Assembly: GCA_941918925.1 (NCBI GenBank)
Contig: OW799234.1
Span: 95,335,978-95,399,977 of the forward strand
Length of the DNA stretch: 64,000 nucleotides
Source of the DNA: Phyto melanocephala
Lineage: Eukaryota; Arthropoda; Insecta; Diptera; Rhinophoridae
Direction of reading: 5' to 3'
Each line of letters opens with the position of its first letter. Within the stretch, counting starts at the first letter, position 1. Positions 29,895-42,113 of the stretch are shown one piece after another. The notes beneath the pieces were generated by a model, which worked only from the letters and a program-made list of their open reading frames with translations, was not told the origin of the DNA and did no database searches. The position numbers were made by a program, and so were the translations under genes.

Positions 29895-32129
29895 TTAAAA
29901 GTACAATTCAGCAGTTTCTAAAAGGTTTTGTATTGCGAATTAATGGAAAAAATTTTAATTAATTGGCAAAAGTGTCGACTCTAAAAAAGTCTAATTTGAA
30001 ACTTCTGCAGTTTTTTGCAACATTGTCTTTAATTTTAATGGTAAAATTTAAAAAAATTCGGAATGTCTTTCCTGTTTTAAAATTATACATTTCTTTAACA
30101 TTCCATGCAATATTTTCATTTATAAATCAAACTCACCTGACCTCTACCGTAGAGTGCACGGGAGAAAAAAACAATGAAAATAGAAACCAACAACAAAGAA
30201 AGTATATGAAAATAAAAGAATATTAATATGAATGAAATAGAGAAATATAAATAAAAATATTACTACAATGCCAAAGCTGAGTAAAACAAAAAAAAATGGA
30301 AAATAATTATTCACATCTTATGCTGATTGAATGAAAGCCTAAAATAAAAAAATGCAGGTGCTTACAGCTAAAAGTCACCAGCTGCTTAAAATATTGAATA
30401 AATGAAAAAGAAACTGAAAATCCCCGCTGCTCACACTAAAATAAATGTGATAAACAAAATATTTTCTATAACTTTTGAAGGTTATTATTTAAATAAAGTG
30501 AAAGGATTTCTATTATGATTAATTGTAAGCAGAGCTTTAAGGCTTTCCATAGTTTTGGTTAACTGTCAGTTTTTTCATGTGGTCTACATTCATAACCACA
30601 CTTCAAAGTTTTGCCATCTCTAATGATGGTGTGACAATTGTTTCTCATTTCACCGCATTGGATTTTCTTAAACAAATTTTTAATAATATTGTTGCACCTT
30701 GTCAAGGATTAGAAATAAGCAAATATTTATACTAACACCTTCTGTGCGAGTGTAACGCCAACTTCCCATCCTTTTACTTATCACGTTTCTCATTTGATAT
30801 GCCACATTATATTCTAACTTTACTAACTATAGTTTATGGCCACAGGATAAACAATAATGACATCCTTTCGCTGTGTATTGTAATTAACATTATTAGCAGC
30901 TCACACTGCCAATGGCCATTGCTGAGTTTTTAGTTTTAATTGTTACTGAGTCATTGTATCGTTTTCGTTATCTCTGTCGTTTGCGTTGTGCTGCTCTTTG
31001 CGTTTTTCTCCTTTTCCATGCCAGTTTGTTATGTGATTATTGTTTTTTTTTATTACCACCCCCCTGCTAATGCTGCTAATGTTTTGAATTTGTCCCCCTT
31101 CCACTTGTAAGGGGTTTTTAGTATGAGAATATTTTTAGTGAATTTTAATGAAGTGAAAGTAATCGTTGGCATATTTTTGTGGCTTATGAAAATTGCATGC
31201 TTGAGATACAAGAGATAAAAGTGGAATGTTTTATATGGCTTAAAATTTACTAAAGCAAAGCTGTGTGAGCATTGTTTAATTTTATTATAATACAACATTA
31301 TTATTTTAAGAAAATTAAATGTAAATTGAAAGAAGCTTTTGTCAAAAAATCATATTCCACTAATTTCTTGTTCTTCAAAAATCAACTAAATTATCAAGTT
31401 TATAATTTAAGGTTTGAAGTTTTGAAGTTTTCAAAACAGTCGAACTTTAACAAAAACGCAAGGGCTAAGTCTTATTGCGCTTAACGTTAATGCCACACTT
31501 AACAAGGTCTTTGCATCGTTCAATTCTACTGAATTCTTTGTCTCTCAACAATTTCAAATTTCATATAAAAAATATTTAAACGCGAATTTAAAAATTTTTT
31601 ACATAGAGTTTGACATTGAAATTAGAAAGCAAAAACTTTCAACTGATCAGTAACGGATACAATGTTAAATGTATCATGGTTAATTCTAATGTTGTGTCCA
31701 TAACAGTCGATAGATTAACCAGAATAAATATAAAATATTTGTTTTGCAGCCAACTTCAACAATTACCCAACGCTCTCTATAAATAAGAATTTTCAGTGTC
31801 ATAGCATTGCCCGCGTTATATACATATGTATATGATTTACGCAGCTATTTACTACACATGTACGACAATATAAGTTTTTAAATTAATAAATATAATTTCA
31901 GGTATAAAACAATTTATTTATTAATTTATATCAATTCAAGAACTATAATTATTACTTAGAAATCCATCAGCTTATTTAATTTTGCTTATGTTTCCAGCAA
32001 CAGGATTCAGCATTTCAGAAGACTTATTTAATATCTAACAGCAAATTAAATTACTTTAAAAAAATGCAGCTTGAAATAATTCATATTAAATTCTTACTTA
32101 TAAAGAAAATATTAAAAATACAAAAAAAA
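29895..32129. other. non-coding DNA
   Basis: No gene recognised. Small open frames at 29963-30226, 31053-31298 and 31272-31484 have no supported homology. Confidence 0.4.
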
Positions 32130-34012
32130 ACAAGTAAGAGCACTATATTCGGCTGTGCCGAATCTTTTATACCCACCACCAATTTTGTGTACATTTAAAG
32201 CACAATATTTATTATTTTGTTAATCGCTATGGAATAATCTTTTATAATAAAATATGTATCACTTTCTTTGTAGAGGGTGGTTAAATTTTAAGGGCCCATG
32301 TTGAAGGTGAACTACACCTAGTCTTTAAATTTGTTTTCTGCATTTCACTTGACATTTCTCAATCTCAAACTTACTCAATTTGATTTGTGGAAATATACGC
32401 AAATGAGCAACGCTTTAAAGTTATTCAGGTTTCTTATAAAAATGGGCGTTCAAATTAAAATGCATTTTGTGCACTTCGAAATTCTTTTCAACAACATAAT
32501 CGCTCAAATTCGTCCACAATCGGGAGAATTGTAAAAATATTTAAATTTCTGCAAAACAGGTCTGTATAAAATGTTAGAAAACCTGTAAATGCCTTCTTAG
32601 TTCGTTGAATGGGAACCACTGCTGGTTTTTGCGATAGTGTGGCAAAAGAGCAGTCAACCTCGCCTCATCATCATGCCCAACAATTGAGCATCAACATTGT
32701 CATTGAGAATTTGGATCATCGGATAGAGGAGTGACGCCAAGGATGGGGGGGTGGTCATTTGGCCAATATTTTGTTAAATACATAATTGAACCATACAAAT
32801 ATTATAATTACAAAAAGAAATAATAATAATATCCTAAATAATTTGTGTTTTATTTAAATTCAACATCGGTCCTTAAAATTTAACCACCCTTTATAACTTC
32901 GATATGCTACTAAAATGCTTTTGTAAATGTAGTCTTTCAATAAAAGTGGGCGTTAAAGTAGGCGTGTCAATAAAGTTTCTGCTAATAAATACAACTTAGA
33001 TATTTCAATATAGTGCTTTATTTTCCCAAAAACTTTGTCAATAGAGAAATTACATGAATTTAAGATAAACCGTTATATTTGAGCTGGGCGTAAAAGTGGG
33101 CGTGTCACCTAAAATTTTTGGCACAACAATTACATTGATTAGAGGGATATACGTAGCAAATTTGATCATCATACCTCTAATTTTGGCGGTTTTATGAGCT
33201 TTTAAATTTCATTAACGGTAGATAACGTGAAAAGTGGGCGATATAGTAGGTGTGTCAAAGTTGTTTTTGCGAATGAGTACAACCTAGGAGTTTCAATATA
33301 GCCCTTTGTTATTCCAAAATCTTTATTAATTGAGAAATTATATGAATTTTAGTTAAAACGTTATAAGGGAGGTGGGCGTAAAAGTGGGCGTGACACATTG
33401 ATTTTCCGTTACAAGAAAGCGTTTTACCGAAAAATCAAGTGTGCAAAATTTCAGAGTCGTACATCCAATTTTGTTGCTTTTATGACGTTTTTGTTTTTAA
33501 ATATACCGAAAAATACACTGTGCGGTATAAATTTTCGTACATTTTGATCGATAACTCCTTTCCTAATGCATATATTTCTATAATTTTCAGGGAATAATAC
33601 TGTTTTTACTCAGGTAATTTATATTCGAAGTTTCATGAGTCTACGTTAATGCGTTTGGACACAATTCCATTTTATTCGATGTTCGAAGGACACGGTTATT
33701 TCGACCTATTCTTGCTTTTCGAGCTATAACTCTCTTCCTAATATAATCGATTTAGCCCATTTTCAATACCAAACAAACCTTGTCTGTAACAAAGATTCTG
33801 GCAAAATTTGAGCCCCCTAGCTTTTTTGGTGCGACCTCTATCGTGCTTTCAACAGACGGACAGACGGACGGACATAGCTAGATCGTCATCAATTCAAACC
33901 CTGATTCAGAATATATATACTTTATGGGGTCTAAAATGGATATTTCGATGTGTTACAAACGGAATGACAAAATTAATATACCCCCACCATTTTTTTGGTG
34001 GCGGGTATAAAA
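32130..34012 (+). repeat. family A interspersed repeat, copy 1
   Basis: Starts CAAGTAAGAGCACTATATTC with a TTCGGC/GCCGAA hairpin and TTTTATACCCACCACC, and ends with the inverse GGTGGCGGGTATAAAA, giving short subterminal inverted repeats. It contains a nested mariner MITE (32273-32891), stretches with AAGTGGGCG/TAGGCGTGTC motifs in a partly tandem arrangement, and a 3' part with GACGGACAGACGGACGG and ACTTTATGGGGTCTAAAATG. No coding region. This type is common in calyptrate flies; the mechanism is unknown to me. Confidence 0.7.
32273..32891. mobile_element. mariner-type MITE nested in family A copy 1
   Basis: Inverted ends GAGGGTGGTTAAATTTTAAG and CTTAAAATTTAACCACCCTT are flanked by TA. Degenerate traces of a transposase N-terminus (compare 49476-49664) and of a later segment are fused, so it derives from an internally deleted transposon. 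It occupies the same site in copies 2 and 3. Confidence 0.7.
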
Positions 34013-34058
34013 AATATAAATATCTAAAAATTTTTTAAAAAATAAAAAAAAAATATAA

Positions 34059-36465
34059 ACAAGTAAGAGCACTATATTCGGCTGTGCCGAATCTTTTATA
34101 CCCACCACCAATTTTGTGTACATTTAAAGCACATTATTTATTATTTTGTTAATCGCTACGGAATAATCTCTTTAAAATAAAATATGTATTACTTTATTTG
34201 TAGAGGGTGGTTAATTTTTAAGGGCCCTTGTTGAAGGTGAACCCCACATAAACAACAAATTGTTTTTGCATTTCATTTGACGTTTCTCTATCTCAGACTA
34301 ATTTAATTTGAACAGTGGAAAGATACGCAAATGAGCAACGCGTTAAAGTTATTCTGGTTTAATTATTTATTTTATTTGACCTCTTTTTTTAAATTTTTAT
34401 ATTTAATTATCCAAGCCTAAGGTCACACAACAGTTTTTATTCTTTTTTTATATAAATGCAACACAAATTAAACAATATTTTATTTCTCAATATTTCGCTA
34501 CTCTTTCGTGTAGCATCTTCAGGAAAATTAATTATTATTAATTATTATTAATTAATTATTTGTTAATTAATTTTCAGGTTTAATATTCAGTTTTTTTATG
34601 AAAATGGGCGTTCAAATCAAAATGCATTTTGTGCACTTCGTAATTCTTTTGATCAACATAATCGTTCAAATTCGTCCACAATCGGGAGAATTGTAAAAAA
34701 TATTTAAATTTCTGCAAAACAGGTCTGTATAAAATGTTAGAAAATCTGTGAATGCCTTCTTAGTTCGTTGAATGGGAACCATTGCTGTTTTTTGCGATAG
34801 TGTGACAAAAGAGCAGTCAACCTCGACTCATCATCATGCCCAACAATTGAGCATCAACATTGTCATTGAAAATTTGGACCATCAGATAGAGGAGGGTCGC
34901 CAAGGATGGGGTGGGGGGCATTTGGTCGATATTTTGTTCCATACATAATTGAACCATACAAATATTATAATTACAAAAAGAAATAATAATAATATCCTAA
35001 ATAATTTGTGTTTTATTTAAATTCAACATCGGTCCTTAAAATTTAACCACCCTTTATAACTTCGATAGGCTACTAAAATGCTTGTAAATGTAGTCTTTCA
35101 ATGAAAGTGGGAGCTAAAGTAGGTGTGTCAATAAAGTTTCTGCTAATAAATACAACTTAGATATTTCCCAAAAACTTTATTTTCCCAAAAACTGTGTCAA
35201 TAGAGAAATTACATTAATTTAAGATAAACTGTTATATGGGAGGTATGCGTAAAAGTGGGCGTGTCACCTAAAGTTTTTGGCAAAACAATTACATTGATTA
35301 GAAGGATATACGTAGCGAATTTCATCATCATACCTCTTATTTTGGCGGTTTTATGAGCTTTTAAATTTCATTAACGGTAGATAACGTAAAAAGTGGGCGT
35401 TATAGTAGGCGTATCAAAGTTGGTTTTGCGAATGAGTACAACTTAGATGTTTCAATATAGCCCTTTATTATTCCAAAATCTTTATTAATAGAAAAATTGT
35501 ATGAATTTTAGGTAAAACGTTATATAGGAGGTGGGCGTAAAAGTGGGCGTGGCACCTTAATTTTCTGGCACGGTAATGAAATTGCCTAGGGGGATATACG
35601 TAGCAAATTTGATCATCATACCTCTAATTTTGGCGGTTTTATGAGCTTTTAAATTTCATTAACGGTAGATAACGTAAAAAGTGGGCGTTATAGTAGGCGT
35701 GTCAAAGTTATTTTTGCGAATGAGCACAACTTAGGTGTTTCAATATAGCCCTTTGTTATTCCAAAATCTTTATTAATAGAGGAATTATATGAATTTTAGT
35801 TAAAACGTTATATAGGAGGTGGGCGTAAAAGTGGGTGTGGCATATTGATTTTCCGTTACCAAAAAGCACGTCACCAAAACACAAAGTGTGCAAAATTTCA
35901 GAGTCGTACATCAAATTTTGTTGCTTTTATGACGTTTTTGTTTTTGAATATACCGAAAAATACACTGTGCGGTAAAAATTTTCGTACATTTTGATCGATA
36001 ACTCCTCTCCTAATGCATAGATTTAGATAATTTTTGGGGAAAAATATTGATTTTACTCAGGAAATATATATTCGAAGTTTCATGAGTCTAGGGTAATGCG
36101 TTTGGACACAATTCCACTTTATTCGATGTTCGAAAGACACGGTTTTTTCGACCTACTCTTGCTTTTCGAGCTATAACTCTCTTCCTAATATTCCGATTTA
36201 GCCCATTTTCAATACCAAACAAACCTTGTCTATAAGAAAGATTCTGGCAAAATTTAAGCCCCCTAGCTTTTTCGGTGCGACCTCTATCGTGCTTTCAACA
36301 GACGGACAGACGGACAGACGGATGGACATAGCTAGATCGTCATCAAATCAAACCCTGATTCAGAATATGTATACTTTATGGGGTCTAAAATGGATATTTC
36401 GATGTGTTACAAACGGAATGACAAAATGAATATACCCCCACCATTTTTTTGGTGGCGGGTATAAA
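34059..36465 (+). repeat. family A interspersed repeat, copy 2
   Basis: Head-to-tail with copy 1, separated by 46 bp of A-rich DNA. It is longer because an approximately 288-bp internal unit (AAGTGGGCGTTATAGTAGGC at about 35391 and 35679) is present more often and because of an insertion in the nested MITE. Confidence 0.7.
34203..35054. mobile_element. mariner-type MITE nested in family A copy 2
   Basis: Same element and site as in copy 1, TA-flanked. It holds an extra stretch of roughly 230 bp (about 34355-34580) absent from copy 1. That insert ends in ATTAATTATTATT repeats and is flanked by similar ggtttaat sequences, so it is probably a later insertion or local expansion. Confidence 0.6.
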
Positions 36466-37017
36466 AAAATATAAATAATATATATAAAATAAAAAAAAAT
36501 ATTAAAAAAATTTTAAAAAATATTAAAAAAAATAATAAATAAAACAAAATTAAGAAAATATTAAAAAAAAATTAAAAAAAAAATTAAAAAAAAGGTATTA
36601 AAAAAATAATAAATATATAAATAAAATAAAACAAAAATTTTTTGGGCTCAGCTGCGGTTCGATGCCACGTTTATTCTAACCAGTATACCACGTCTGTATG
36701 TATGTATGTTGTTGTTGTATATTGTTTTTGTTTCAGTTGTTTATGTACCGATGTTTCTGATTTTCAATATCGATCTACTCCCGAATATTTCTGATATTTT
36801 AGTACTTCACCCGGGTCCAGGTGATGTCGGGGGGCTTTAAAAAGTTGATTTCAACATACACACGGACAGACGGTCAGACTGACAGAGCTTAATCGACTCC
36901 CCTATTCATAAGCTTTCAGAAAATATATACTTTACGGGGTCGGAAATTAAAATTGTAGAAATTTCACACGGAATGACAAACCTATATATACCCTTTTTCA
37001 CTGAGTGAAGGGTATAA
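36466..37017 (+). repeat. family B interspersed repeat fragment, copy 2
   Basis: A-rich tract, tRNA-like module (36645-36690, minus), TTGTTGTTG run, ACTCCCGAATATTTCTGAT, then CATACACACGGACAGACGG and an end CACTGAGTGAAGGGTATAA. It lies directly against family A copy 2. Confidence 0.6.
36645..36690 (-). repeat. tRNA-like promoter module
   Basis: On the minus strand TGGTATACTGGTTAGAATAA is followed by GGCATCGAACCGCAGC: A-box-like and degenerate B-box-like segments with shortened spacing, as at 10231-10267. Confidence 0.4.
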
Positions 37018-37599
37018 GAACAAAGCAAAAAAACAAACTAAATAAACAAGATAACCCATGTTGATACAAATTGTTTTTGTAAAGGGTGCTTAATAAGTAC
37101 AGTACAAAAGAAAAACATAGAGAAAGATAGAGAGAAGATAACAATTTAAACTCCTGTTTAAAAGATGGTTTATTGGGTTATTTTTGTTTTACATTTGGGG
37201 TTCATAGATTATATTTTGTCCTGTCACATACCCCAGTTAGAAAAATCGCCACAGACGACGTTGCCCTTTACTATTACTTTCAAGACATTTTAAAATATCT
37301 TTGCACGAAATTTTTCGCTAGCAAAAATATGAAAAAGATCGTTCGTTAACGAACACTCTGGTAAAAAATCATGTATAAAATTCGGTTTACAACAAATTTA
37401 GCTACATCGCTGTGTTTGTGGTGTATTAAAGTGTGCTGAGGATATGATAAACGACAATATCTTCGAATTATTCGTGAGTATTCCAATGAAAACATTAAAA
37501 ATATTTAACTTAAAAGCTTGCTTTCTAAAAAAAATTATAAGATAATAATAATAACTAAATGTTTATGTATATATTTATATGTATTTATATATATATATA
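37018..37599. other. non-coding DNA
   Basis: No gene or recognised element apart from a TA-rich run next to the following MITE. Confidence 0.45.
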
Positions 37600-37849
37600 T
37601 CTGTGGCTTGGAGCTAAAAGGGCCAATGTCACTTTTTTTGGTCTTTTAAGCTAATCATTGCATTAGATTTGTTTTCTTGCTTTATTTCATTATGGTAAAA
37701 CAGCTAAAGTCATACTTAACCTAGAACAGCTTTAGAAATAAAATACTGGCCAATGTCACTATGAAAGTATCTATAAAAGTTAAAGTTCAATTAAAATTTT
37801 CTCAAAAGTTAATATATTGACATAGGCCTTTTTAGCTCCAAGCCACAGA
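37600..37849. mobile_element. 250-bp TA-flanked MITE
   Basis: Inverted ends TCTGTGGCTTGGAGCTAAAA and its reverse complement (TTTTTAGCTCCAAGCCACAG), flanked by TA on both sides. The GGCCAATGTCA / TGACATAGGCC inner part is also inverted. No coding capacity. A Tc1/mariner-type duplication is likely. Confidence 0.75.
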
Positions 37850-38289
37850 TATACAGTGTATACATTGCTAAACAAAATACAAATATTATATGGTCGGCAA
37901 TGAGTACTTACTTACTTAAGTGATTCCGTGACCGTTTGCTTATAAAAGTCACTAACGATTTCGTTGAGATTTTCTCAATACATCTTCCACGACAAAACAT
38001 TGTGTTGCACCCATAGCTTACTGGGTGATAACTCCTAAGCTACTTAACCGATTTGATTAAGACCTGGATTCTATACATCTGTAAGATATTTACTTTCAAA
38101 TAATTTATTTTTTATCAAATGCATAATGGGATATACATTGCGAGCGTAAACTGTATTAAAAGAAGAAGACATCCCTATCAATATAAAGGCTGTTTTTTAG
38201 AGACATAGAAGTTTGAAATCGAATAAAATAATTATGAATTTTTTAATTCAAATGAAATTTACCTTGTTTGGCATCATAATTTAAATATG

Positions 38290-38570
38290 ATTTTTGGCAT
38301 ATGATCGCCGGTTATCTCGGACGTAGTTTAATCTAGAGATCCAATATTCGTCCTCCGTATACTAACGACTTCACATATTCCAACAGAAAGTAGTCTAGCA
38401 AAGTAAAATCGCACGATCTTATAGGCCAATTCACGTATCCGAAATGTAAAACTATGCGGTTACTAAAATTTTCCTTTAATAAATCAACAGTGGCACAAGG
38501 TGTGTAACACGTAGCGATGTATTGTTGAAACCTGCGTTTTTAAAGAATTATAAACCAATCTTTCCATCAG
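38290..38570 (-). pseudogene. mariner-like transposase relic
   Basis: The minus strand encodes pieces of the second and third catalytic segments: a QQYIA-CYTPCATVDLL stretch (from the QQDGA-CHTA region) and NWPIRSCDFTLLDYF with YVKSLVYGG. Frameshifts and stops are present. It belongs to the same transposase group as 26790-27480. A SINE is inserted at its upstream side (38586-38789). Confidence 0.6.
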
Positions 38571-38585
38571 CCTATAAAGCATGTA

Positions 38586-38789
38586 GGTAGGTAGGTAAGG
38601 CTGGTGCAAAGGTACCCTCACCCGGAGACCATTACGGTCCATTGTGACGCCGTAATATAGGAATTAAAAGAAAAATAAAAATAGTTAGAATAGAGAAGAA
38701 AGAGAAGAAGACCAGTCCAGAGTTTTTAGCGGGAATTGAACCCGCAACCCCCAAACCAGCAGACTATTGACTAGTCCACCGGGGCACCC
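38586..38789 (-). mobile_element. tRNA-derived SINE
   Basis: On the minus strand the head reads GGGTGCCCCGGTGGACTAGT with an A-box-like segment (38778-38768), and a near-perfect B-box GGTTCAATTCC sits at 38742-38732. A tRNA-unrelated body follows and the element ends in a (CCTA)n-type tail (TACCTACCTACC at 38597-38586). The flanks ATAAAGCATGTA (38574-38585) and ATAAGACATGTA (38790-38801) are a likely 12-bp target duplication with two differences. Transcription would be by RNA polymerase III with mobilisation by a LINE. A deleted relative lies at 14503-14695. Confidence 0.75.
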
Positions 38790-38801
38790 ATAAGACATGT
38801 A

Positions 38802-40977
38802 ATGGTGCCTCAACAAACACTTATATAAATATGGCAGTTTTGTTTATTAACTAAATACTTGACAGATGACAAAATGCCTGCCAATTAAAAATGGGTTGCC
38901 AACTTTAAGTTTTGACCTGTATAAACAACACCAGGAATTATATACTTCATCGATCAGCTTTCGCAAAGAGATTACTTTCTTAATGACATGGATTGTACAG
39001 ATACTTTCAACATTTTAGCAAAATCAAAAAGTTGTTAATTTGTTTTAAAAATTTGCTTACATTTCATTTAAATTTAAATGGTGTCAGTTAAATGAATCAG
39101 GTTATTAAAATTCTGTTGCAACATTTAAAATAAAATTATGATTATTGTCTAAAAATAAGTTTTTTTTTAGTTAAACAGAACAAGAAAATGTAAACACTTA
39201 CATTTTTAAATACAAATTTTATAAACAAAATATATATTTATGCAAATTTAAATGCAAATATTCTCTAAATAGTTTAGTTTTATCTTATAATTACACATGA
39301 ATATGATTTGCAAATGAGTGTAAGCAGTTGTGTGTGTGTGTGTGGATGTTAAACTATAAAACTTTTCGTAACAACACAACACCTGTGTTTAAGTTTGTAT
39401 GATTTTATTTTCTTTAACTATTTTTTTCCCCAAATACATGCAAACCAAAGTTCTTGTGTCATCATAAAAAGCCGCAAAATCTAAACAACAATACAAGCAA
39501 GCAAGTGCAACCAAAGGCAACAACAATAGCAAACAAAATGTTCATACTCTATGTTAAAGTGCACATATGTTTTAGAATACACAGTTATGCATGTAAATAT
39601 GTTTGTACTTAGAAAAGATAAAGTTTTTCTTGGGCATAATTTTCTTTGGGCCCCAAACCCCCCAATGTCATACCAACATAAAAACAATTTTATTTAGTGT
39701 TGTTCTATTGAATGGGTTGTAGTAATATGTAGATGCATGCCAACCTTCACTTATTGTTGTTAGTTTATCTGATCTGAAGTTGTTTGGAAATGTGTTGCCT
39801 CTAAAGAAATATTTAAATATTGTTGTGTCTTTCGAAATTTTTCCTTTAGCAGCTTTTAAGTTACAAACTCGTTTTATTTTGGTTTTAGGCTTCTTAAAAT
39901 TGATTCAATAATGTTTTTATGCTTTCGGTTATGTGTGTCCTTTATATATTCCATTACGGTTTGTTTCTGCTTTACATGTATGTACATGTAATAGTATTTG
40001 TCTTGTGGCTTACCAGGACCAAGAAAGTAAAATGAGAGTTCTATTGCCACATAAAATGCATCTGTTGCATGATGGTCATTGGCAAAACATTTTATTTATT
40101 GATTGCATAAATTGTGTGCAGTTAGATATTTTTGCATTAAGACTATTTTAATGTAAAAAATTGCATAATGGTTTTCTGAGGAAAGATTTTAATATAAAAG
40201 GATCTTCAATAGTGCCAAAACAATTTTGTTATTTCGAGTGAATACAGACAAGCAGCGGTTGATATACATACATATTTAAAAATTAATATTTAAAAAAAAA
40301 AAAAACAAAAAAAAAACAATTATTTAAAATCATTTAAAAACAAGCGACAAATTTAAATCAAAAGGAATACAATTTTTTAAGAAATTTTGTTTTAATAAAA
40401 ACCGTTTTGATTAGTTTATTTATAGTTTAGTTTTATCTTTTTACAAAATAAATGTTTGCATCAATGCTCACTTTTTATACAAATTCGTCTGTGTGGATTG
40501 ACAGCCTTTCATCGGTTTCAATTAAATTTCATCAAAACAACATCTCAACAATACTTTGGCTAAGTGTGCTTGGCTTGCTGTGTTTTATTAATTACTATGT
40601 TGCCTTTTGCGTTGTAACGTCAGTTACAGTTCGTGTAATTCTGCGTTTACATTAGTCATCGATAATAAAGATCGTATGTAAATGATGCATTCAATTGGGC
40701 TTATTAACATAATATGACGATACAAAATGTATATATGATAAAATGTAATGATATAAAACATATAGTAAAAAACGATTTTCCAGCAAAATAAAAAAAAAAA
40801 TTCCAAAAATTTCACCACTTTGTTTAAAAATCACTAAACATATAAATAGGAGTACTTAAAAATCGCCACAATTGGCGTAAAATCTCCATATCTGACAGTC
40901 CTGATTTTGTTAATAAAAGCAATGCTACGATAATACCAAGATATTTTTATATAGGCAACGGCAAATTGCTACAACTA
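38802..40977. other. non-coding DNA
   Basis: No gene recognised. A TG run lies at about 39330-39345. Small frames at 39481-39687, 39933-40151 and 40452-40655 show no supported domain. Confidence 0.45.
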
Positions 40978-41197
40978 ACAAGTAAGAGTGCTATGTTCGG
41001 CCGTGCCGAATCTTTTATACCCTTCACAACGTATAGTCATGCAATAACAATTGTTTGTCTCACCATTCATCTCATTAATATGAAATAAAGGGTGGTTTTT
41101 TAGCTGTTATCTTTTTGGCAACACTGGTTTAAACAACTGACGCACGTTTTGTGTTTTGTTTCACTGTCAAACATCTTCAGTTTGGTCTATAATTTAA

Positions 41198-41845
41198 CCA
41201 TGAATCGTCTTACAAGCGAACAACGCTAGCAAACTATTAAATTTTATTATCAAAATGCGTGCCCTGTTAAGAAAATTCATCGCGCGCTTCTTGTGTTCAG
41301 CGACGAATCTAATTTTTGGCTCAATGGGTACTTTAATAAGCAGAATTGTCGATTTTGGAGTGAAGATCAGCCAGAAGCATTGCAAAAGGCATCATTGGAC
41401 CGCACTTCTTCAAAGATGATGCTAATTGTAATGTAACTGTGAATGGTGAGGGCTACCGTGAGATAATATCCAACTTTTTTTGCCCAAAATGCAAGAGCTT
41501 GACTTGCATGACATGTGGTTTCAACAAGACGGTGCCACATGCTAAGCAGCACGCTTAACAATGGACTTATTGAGAGGCGAGTTCGGTGAACAATTTATTT
41601 CACGTTTGGCACCGGTCAATTGGCCGCCTAGATCGTGCGATTGAACACCTTTAGACAATTTTTTGTGGGGCTATGTTAAAGCTCATGTCCATACACACAT
41701 GCCCGCTTCAATTGACGCATTGGAAGACAACATTGAAGCATTTATTCATGAGATACCGGTCGAAATGTTAGAAAGAGTATGGCAAAATTGAACTAAGCGC
41801 ATGGACCATTTGAGGCGCAGTCACGGTCAATATTTGCATGAAATA
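41198..41845 (+). pseudogene. mariner-like transposase relic inside family B
   Basis: Begins MNRLTSEQR then a stop, QTIKFYYQNACPVKKIHRAL, then directly VFSDESNFWLNGYFNKQNCR (an internal deletion like that at 26790-27480, but keeping the first Asp). Later come VTVNGEGYREI, DMWFQQDGATC (second Asp), NWPPRSCD with a stop, LDNFLWGYVKAHVH, and the C-terminal IHEIPVEMLERVW. A left terminus resembling AAGGGTGGTTTTTTAGCTGT lies at 41089. Multiple stops make it non-functional. Confidence 0.75.
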
Positions 41846-42067
41846 ATCTTCAAACAAAAAAAAATCACGTTTTACGTACATACATTTAAAAAACATAAAT
41901 ATATATAAAAACATCTCATTGTAAAATTATAAATTGAGTTTATGTATTTACTTATGTTAAAAAAAAATAAAAAAAAATAAAAAATATAAAAAAAATAAAA
42001 AATAAATAAAAAAATAAATAAAAAAAAATTTTTTTTAAAAATAAGTAAAAAAAATAAAAAAAAATGT

Positions 42068-42113
42068 TTGGCTCAGCTAGGATTCGATGCCACATTCACT
42101 CTGACCAGTATAC
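42068..42113 (-). repeat. tRNA-like promoter module
   Basis: Minus strand: TGGTATACTGGTCAGAGTGA then GGCATCGAATCCTAGC. The B-box-like part keeps TCGAATCC. Same shortened arrangement as the other two copies. Confidence 0.45.

Noticed and set aside
38732..38778. A functional tRNA gene on the minus strand
   Set aside because: Good B-box, but the surroundings are a SINE with body, simple tail and flanking duplication; acceptor stem not supported.
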